The translations under genes were made by a program, and so were the position numbers. A stretch of 64,000 nucleotides of DNA from Candidatus Gastranaerophilales bacterium (GTDB lineage: Bacteria > Cyanobacteriota > Vampirovibrionia > Gastranaerophilales > Gastranaerophilaceae). This document shows positions 60,296-64,000 of this stretch, one piece after another. Where the stretch lies: contig CALUPW010000006.1 in NCBI GenBank assembly GCA_944322785.1, positions 43,988 through 107,987 of the forward strand, in the 5' to 3' direction. The notes under the pieces were generated by a model. The model was not told the origin of the DNA, did not search any database, and saw only the letters and a program-made list of their open reading frames with translations. The first letter of the stretch is position 1. Every line of letters starts with the position of its first letter.

Positions 60296-62935
60296 ATGCT
60301 TACAGTATCTGAAGTATATAGCAGTAAAGGAATACAGGGGAAAAATTTAAAAACTGGTACGGCAGAAAAGGTTAAACCGGTTCTATTTACATCACTGTCA
60401 GGTTCAAATAAAGTTCCGTTAAAAACAGAGTTCTGGAGTGAAAATACCAGAGCGATTTTATATAATGTTACAAAAAACACGGGAATTGCACCATATACAC
60501 CTTCTCTTTTGAAAGATGACAACACTGCAATTCAACATGCACAAATGCACCTTATTGATTTGTTAAAATACTATGAGGGTGACCGTTATCATTATTATGA
60601 AGCAATAACCGTGCCGTATTCGGACACGTATTATAGCAAGACTGTGGGTTTTGGTGAACTTGCCGACAAACCACGCACTCAAGATGCCGCATACAAAAAA
60701 CTCGGAGAAACAATTGAACAGTATGCAGGGGAAGTAAAGCGACTGTTAAATAGAAGAATCGGTAAAAATACCTACGAAAATCTCCCGCAATCTGTTAAAG
60801 AAGGACTTATTGACCTTTGTTACAATAAAGGGCTTTCAAGAATAAGTAAAAACAAAGAACTTATGAACGCTTTGAAAAACAATGATTATTCAACTGTAAT
60901 AAATAATCTTTATTATGTTTATCCAGGAAAAACGGATGCCGAAAAAGAGGAAAATGCAGGTCTTTACAGACGTAGTTTGAACAGAATGATGCTTGCAACA
61001 AGAGATTTACAGGGGAAAGAACTTAAAGAGTCCCGAAATCATATAGAAAATTTTTATAAAAAAACCGTAAAATATTACAAAAAAAACAGCGTATCAACAA
61101 CTGCACTTGATAAAATATACGAAAATTACACTACCGGTAAAATTTCAGCCGAACCAATCAGTGCTGAATCTGCTAAAATTAATATTACGGATAAATATAA
61201 AGGCAAAGGAATTTTTGCTGTAGCTCAAGATGCCTATGCAAATATTGAAGATAAAAAGGGTGTTTCATTTAAAAAGTTTTATAACGAATTTAAAAAGATA
61301 AACAACGATCCTGAAAGTATTATTCTTGGAACAGAGTTAAACGTGCCGTTAATTGACAATATTGCGGACACCAAAGCTTCTACAGCCAATCCGATTGTCG
61401 ATATAGAAGAAGAAACTGTTGAAACTCCGGAATATTCAATTGCAGCCGAAACAAAAGAACCGGTTGAAAAAACTCCGAAAAAGACTTTCTGGCAAAAAGT
61501 CGGAGATGGTTTTAAATCCGTATTTAAAGCAATTGGAAATTTCTTTTCCGGATTGTTAAGTATTTTCACAAGCTGCAGCAGAAATGATAACTCTGATACT
61601 TCATCTGAATCAGCCGAGGAAGAACAAACAAAATTCCAAAAAATGTTAAATGACGAAAATGTAAAAATACGAAAAGACGGCGACTTTTATGTTGTATCCG
61701 GCGAACATACTGTTCAAAAAGGTGAAAGTATATGGAAAATTGCAAGACTGTATCAAATAGATGAAAATATTTTATGTTCGGATAACAACATAAAAAATAA
61801 AAACCATATCTCAGAAGGTCAGACGCTTAATATTCGCAAGCTCGGATACAAAGTTGAAAAAGGCGATAATCTTTTTAGAATAGCAAAAAAATTCGGTTTA
61901 ACCGTTGAAATTTTAAAGGATATAAACAATATTATTGACGCAGACAAGATTAAAGCGGGTCAAATGCTGGAAATTCCCGGATTTATTTATACAGTAAAAC
62001 CCAAAGATACACTTTTTGCCATTTCAAGACGTGTTGGTGTAAAACTTGAAGATTTGATTAAAATAAACAATCTGGATAAAAACGGAATAATTTCTCCAGG
62101 ACAAAAGATAAAAGTTATCTACAACGACAGCGACTTTGCGATTCCATCAGATAAAAAGAAAATTACAGTAGACAAAGCCACCAATACAAAAATTGAAACT
62201 GTTGATATGAGCGGTGTTGTAAACTTAAAAAACCGAGAACTGTTAAAAGAAAAACGAAAAATAAACGGCAGAGTAGTTGCAACAAGGGGAGTATTCAATC
62301 CGACAAAATCAGGGAAGCTCAGCGGAAAAACAATTATCGTAAATGCCGGTCACGGATATTCAGAAAGCAATATAGATGTCGGAGCTATCGGACGGGCCGG
62401 TCTTGAAGATGAATGGCTGATAAACTATGACAATTCAATGATATTAAAAGACAAATTATGCGAAAACGGAGCAAAAGTAATATTTTTACAGGGACACAGA
62501 CGGCTTATAAAATCAGAGCTTCATAAGAGCCAGAACAAAGCCGATATGTTCATATCAGTCCACGTAAATTCAAATGAAACACCGGTACAGGACAGAACAC
62601 AGATTTATTACGCAGCAAAAAACAGCAGTAAAAAGCTGGCAGGTATTATGGAAAAGAAACTCTCCGGATGGATTCCAGAAAATGAAACAATCGCAGAGGA
62701 AGATAAATTCGAAATAGATGGGGAACAGCTGTATGCACAGACTGACGTTTCAAATTATATGGTTTTGAAAGCTATGGAAAAATATCAAAACAAACCGAGT
62801 GTTTTATGGGAAGTTGCCTTTATGGTATCCCCTAAAGGCAGGGAAAGACTGAGTAATCCCGAATTGATGGAGGATTATGCACAGTGTATGACAGATGCTG
62901 TTATAGATTACTACTCCAGTTATAAAAAAGATTAA
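60296..62935 (+). CDS. Lysozyme, LysM and N-acetylmuramoyl-L-alanine amidase fusion
   Basis: The start is set at the ATG at 60296, which follows TTGGAGAT. The 879-residue protein has, in order: a phage-type lysozyme-like domain (about residues 75-250) with LLKYYEGDRYHYY and KTVGFGE; a low-complexity linker with an amphipathic stretch (FKSVFKAIGNFFSGLLSIF); three LysM domains near residues 469, 518 and 564; and an amidase_3 domain with VNAGHG, a Glu about 20 residues on, ISVHVNSNE, and LWEVAF near residue 840. It would cut both the sugar chain and the peptide link of peptidoglycan. No signal peptide is visible. Its N-terminus contains KPVLFTSLSG. Confidence 0.88.
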   Translation: MLTVSEVYSSKGIQGKNLKTGTAEKVKPVLFTSLSGSNKVPLKTEFWSENTRAILYNVTKNTGIAPYTPSLLKDDNTAIQHAQMHLIDLLKYYEGDRYHYYEAITVPYSDTYYSKTVGFGELADKPRTQDAAYKKLGETIEQYAGEVKRLLNRRIGKNTYENLPQSVKEGLIDLCYNKGLSRISKNKELMNALKNNDYSTVINNLYYVYPGKTDAEKEENAGLYRRSLNRMMLATRDLQGKELKESRNHIENFYKKTVKYYKKNSVSTTALDKIYENYTTGKISAEPISAESAKINITDKYKGKGIFAVAQDAYANIEDKKGVSFKKFYNEFKKINNDPESIILGTELNVPLIDNIADTKASTANPIVDIEEETVETPEYSIAAETKEPVEKTPKKTFWQKVGDGFKSVFKAIGNFFSGLLSIFTSCSRNDNSDTSSESAEEEQTKFQKMLNDENVKIRKDGDFYVVSGEHTVQKGESIWKIARLYQIDENILCSDNNIKNKNHISEGQTLNIRKLGYKVEKGDNLFRIAKKFGLTVEILKDINNIIDADKIKAGQMLEIPGFIYTVKPKDTLFAISRRVGVKLEDLIKINNLDKNGIISPGQKIKVIYNDSDFAIPSDKKKITVDKATNTKIETVDMSGVVNLKNRELLKEKRKINGRVVATRGVFNPTKSGKLSGKTIIVNAGHGYSESNIDVGAIGRAGLEDEWLINYDNSMILKDKLCENGAKVIFLQGHRRLIKSELHKSQNKADMFISVHVNSNETPVQDRTQIYYAAKNSSKKLAGIMEKKLSGWIPENETIAEEDKFEIDGEQLYAQTDVSNYMVLKAMEKYQNKPSVLWEVAFMVSPKGRERLSNPELMEDYAQCMTDAVIDYYSSYKKD

Positions 62936-62973
62936 AAAAAAAACAAAATAATAATAAATAATTCTATATTAAT

Positions 62974-63267
62974 ATGGAGCATGCTTATTTTCATCCGTCA
63001 GTCGAAAAATGTAATGATTATTTAGAGGCGGATAATCAGATAGAAAAGCTACGATTTCACGATTTGCGGCACACTTATGCTACCTATTTACTTTCAAAAG
63101 TGATTACTGTAAAATATGTTCAGGAACAATCAGGGCATTCACCTTAGTGAATGACATCAGCTACATACGCAAGTGTAATGCCGAGTGTAAGATTTTGGGC
63201 ATTGGATATGCTGAAAGAACTACAAAAAAATCCCGAAATTGAACATAAATTGAACCTGAAAAACTAA
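62974..63267 (+). pseudogene. Tyrosine recombinase (integrase) C-terminal remnant
   Basis: From an ATG at 62974 the frame reads to KLRFHDLRHTYATYLLSKVI and VQEQSGHSP, the conserved His-x-x-Arg box and GHS region of phage integrases. Tandem stops TAG TGA follow at 63145-63150. The same frame then continues with MTSATYASVMPSVRFWALDM to a stop at 63267, including the region of the catalytic Tyr. The catalytic core upstream is missing. This is the tail of an integrase, next to tRNA-Ser, and marks a lost integrated element. Confidence 0.8.
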
Positions 63268-63284
63268 AACTCAATAATATATAC

Positions 63285-63371
63285 AGAGAGGTGTCCGAGC
63301 GGTTTAAGGTGCAATCTTGGAAAGGTTGTGTGGGAGCAATTCCACCGTGGGTTCGAATCCCATCCTCTCTG
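63285..63371 (+). tRNA. tRNA-Ser (anticodon GGA)
   Basis: The 87-base sequence has the long variable arm of a class II tRNA. AGAGAGG pairs with CCTCTCT at the acceptor, the anticodon stem CAATC/GGTTG encloses TTGGAAA (anticodon GGA), and the T arm contains GGTTCGAATCC. The discriminator is G and CCA is not encoded. An integrase remnant lies on its 5' side. Confidence 0.95.
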
Positions 63372-64000
63372 ATTTTTTGTATTTTTATTCGTCACACCGG
63401 CCTCCGTGCCGGAGTCTATTCTATTCAATCAATCCGCCACGATAGCGGAGTGAACAATAATTGCAGGCGAGGCAAGTTTCAAAGGCGGGTATTGTCTGAG
63501 CGAAGCGAGTTTACCCGCCTTGGTGCCGAGCCTTGCAGATTATTAGTGAACGAAGCGTGTTGGCTGGTTTTGCGGCACTTTTGGCACCAAAAGTGCCAAA
63601 ATGTTTTTATGCCTCCGGCGGGTCTTGCGCAGACGGTGGTCGCCTCTTGTTTGCTCGCAATAAACGAGACTTCGGACTCGGACTTCTCCGAGTCCTGCGC
63701 TCTCTGCTCACAAGCCGCTTTGTCAGCAAAGCGACGCATACTGAGAACGGAGCAAAAGGTCGAGAGCTTCTTTGCGGTACTTTCTTGTCGGTACAAGAAA
63801 GTACCATTTAATAAGCATTGATAGATTCTGACTTGCGTCAGAATGACGTGACGGTGGCAGTTGGCGCCAACGGCGCATCAATCCGACATGTGACAACCCT
63901 CTCTGCGTCACTCCGGACTTGATCCGGAGTCTATTTATTTAAATCATTTTATTATTTATTATTTATAATGTACATTCTTTTCTTTTGTTGCGATGCAAAA
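63372..64000. repeat. Palindrome- and REP-rich, GC-richer island
   Basis: This 629-base stretch has no gene I can support. It holds REP-like units near 63390-63415, 63815-63850 and 63905-63935. It also holds three strong palindromes: AAGGCGGGTA at 63482-63491 with TACCCGCCTT at 63512-63521; GGCACTTTTGG at 63574-63584 with its complement at 63587-63597; and GGTACTTTCTTGT at 63776-63788 with its complement at 63793-63805. The GC content is visibly higher than in the rest of the window, which suggests foreign or repeated DNA. Long frames here on both strands are probably accidental. Confidence 0.7.

Noticed and set aside
63291..63821. A 176-codon open frame on the plus strand
   Set aside because: It starts inside tRNA-Ser and runs through REP-like units and perfect palindromes. 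The frames on both strands are open because of the GC-rich repeats, not because of coding sequence.

Overview
The window reads as chromosome from an AT-rich, non-photosynthetic relative of the cyanobacteria, most likely the gut lineage Gastranaerophilales (Vampirovibrionia, formerly Melainabacteria). This is inference from recognised families, not a database search. The strongest hints are single dispersed pilin-like genes with the lineage-typical FTLAEVLITLGIIGIVAAMTL start, many small proteins with an N-terminal FxG-type motif, a CofD/YvcK protein with N-terminal membrane helices, and a large secreted protein starting MGLSASQARLL. A protein with a beta-barrel-like C-terminus suggests a diderm envelope. 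No photosynthesis, rRNA, CRISPR or intact mobile-element gene was seen.

Layout. 1-5 kb: a truncated minus-strand gene, cobO, then rpsB-tsf behind a structured leader, and two envelope proteins of unknown function. 5-13 kb (minus): uvrA, a pilin-like gene with a G12 tract in its leader, folP, two small membrane proteins, a radical SAM protein and a zinc ribbon. 13-20 kb: cdd, a C-terminal processing protease, a HExxH secreted protein, a TPR protein, a DivIC-like protein, a barrel-like protein and a small ribbon-helix-helix regulator. 20-28 kb: pilin-like gene, gltX, rsmH with an ftsL-like gene, a large unknown protein and a degenerate HD-GYP protein. 28-35 kb: gyrB, adk, map, an XRE regulator facing a third pilin-like gene, and tmk. 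35-38 kb (minus): rpmG, tRNA-Trp, secE, nusG, rplK, rplA. 38-45 kb: a coiled-coil protein, coaD, and an AddAB-like helicase and nuclease pair. 45-52.7 kb (minus): rplJ-rplL behind an attenuator, a pantothenate and cell-wall operon (pxpA, yvcK, panB, TPR protein, panC, membrane protein), and rpsT. 52.8-64 kb: a fourth pilin-like gene with a second G12 leader, a GH57 glucan-branching enzyme, a predicted cysteine protease, tRNA-Asp, aroA, a lysozyme-LysM-amidase protein, an integrase remnant beside tRNA-Ser, and a palindrome-rich island.

Most genes are housekeeping: translation, replication and repair, and cofactor, aromatic and nucleotide metabolism. The most unusual signal is a nearly identical 35-bp block, including exactly 12 G, upstream of two pilin-like genes 45 kb apart. 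Each copy has a good ribosome binding site, a short leader reading frame, and a downstream sequence complementary to that ribosome binding site. At the first copy, losing one G or gaining two would join the leader ATG in frame to the pilin-like reading frame. That makes phase-variable expression a concrete, testable idea.
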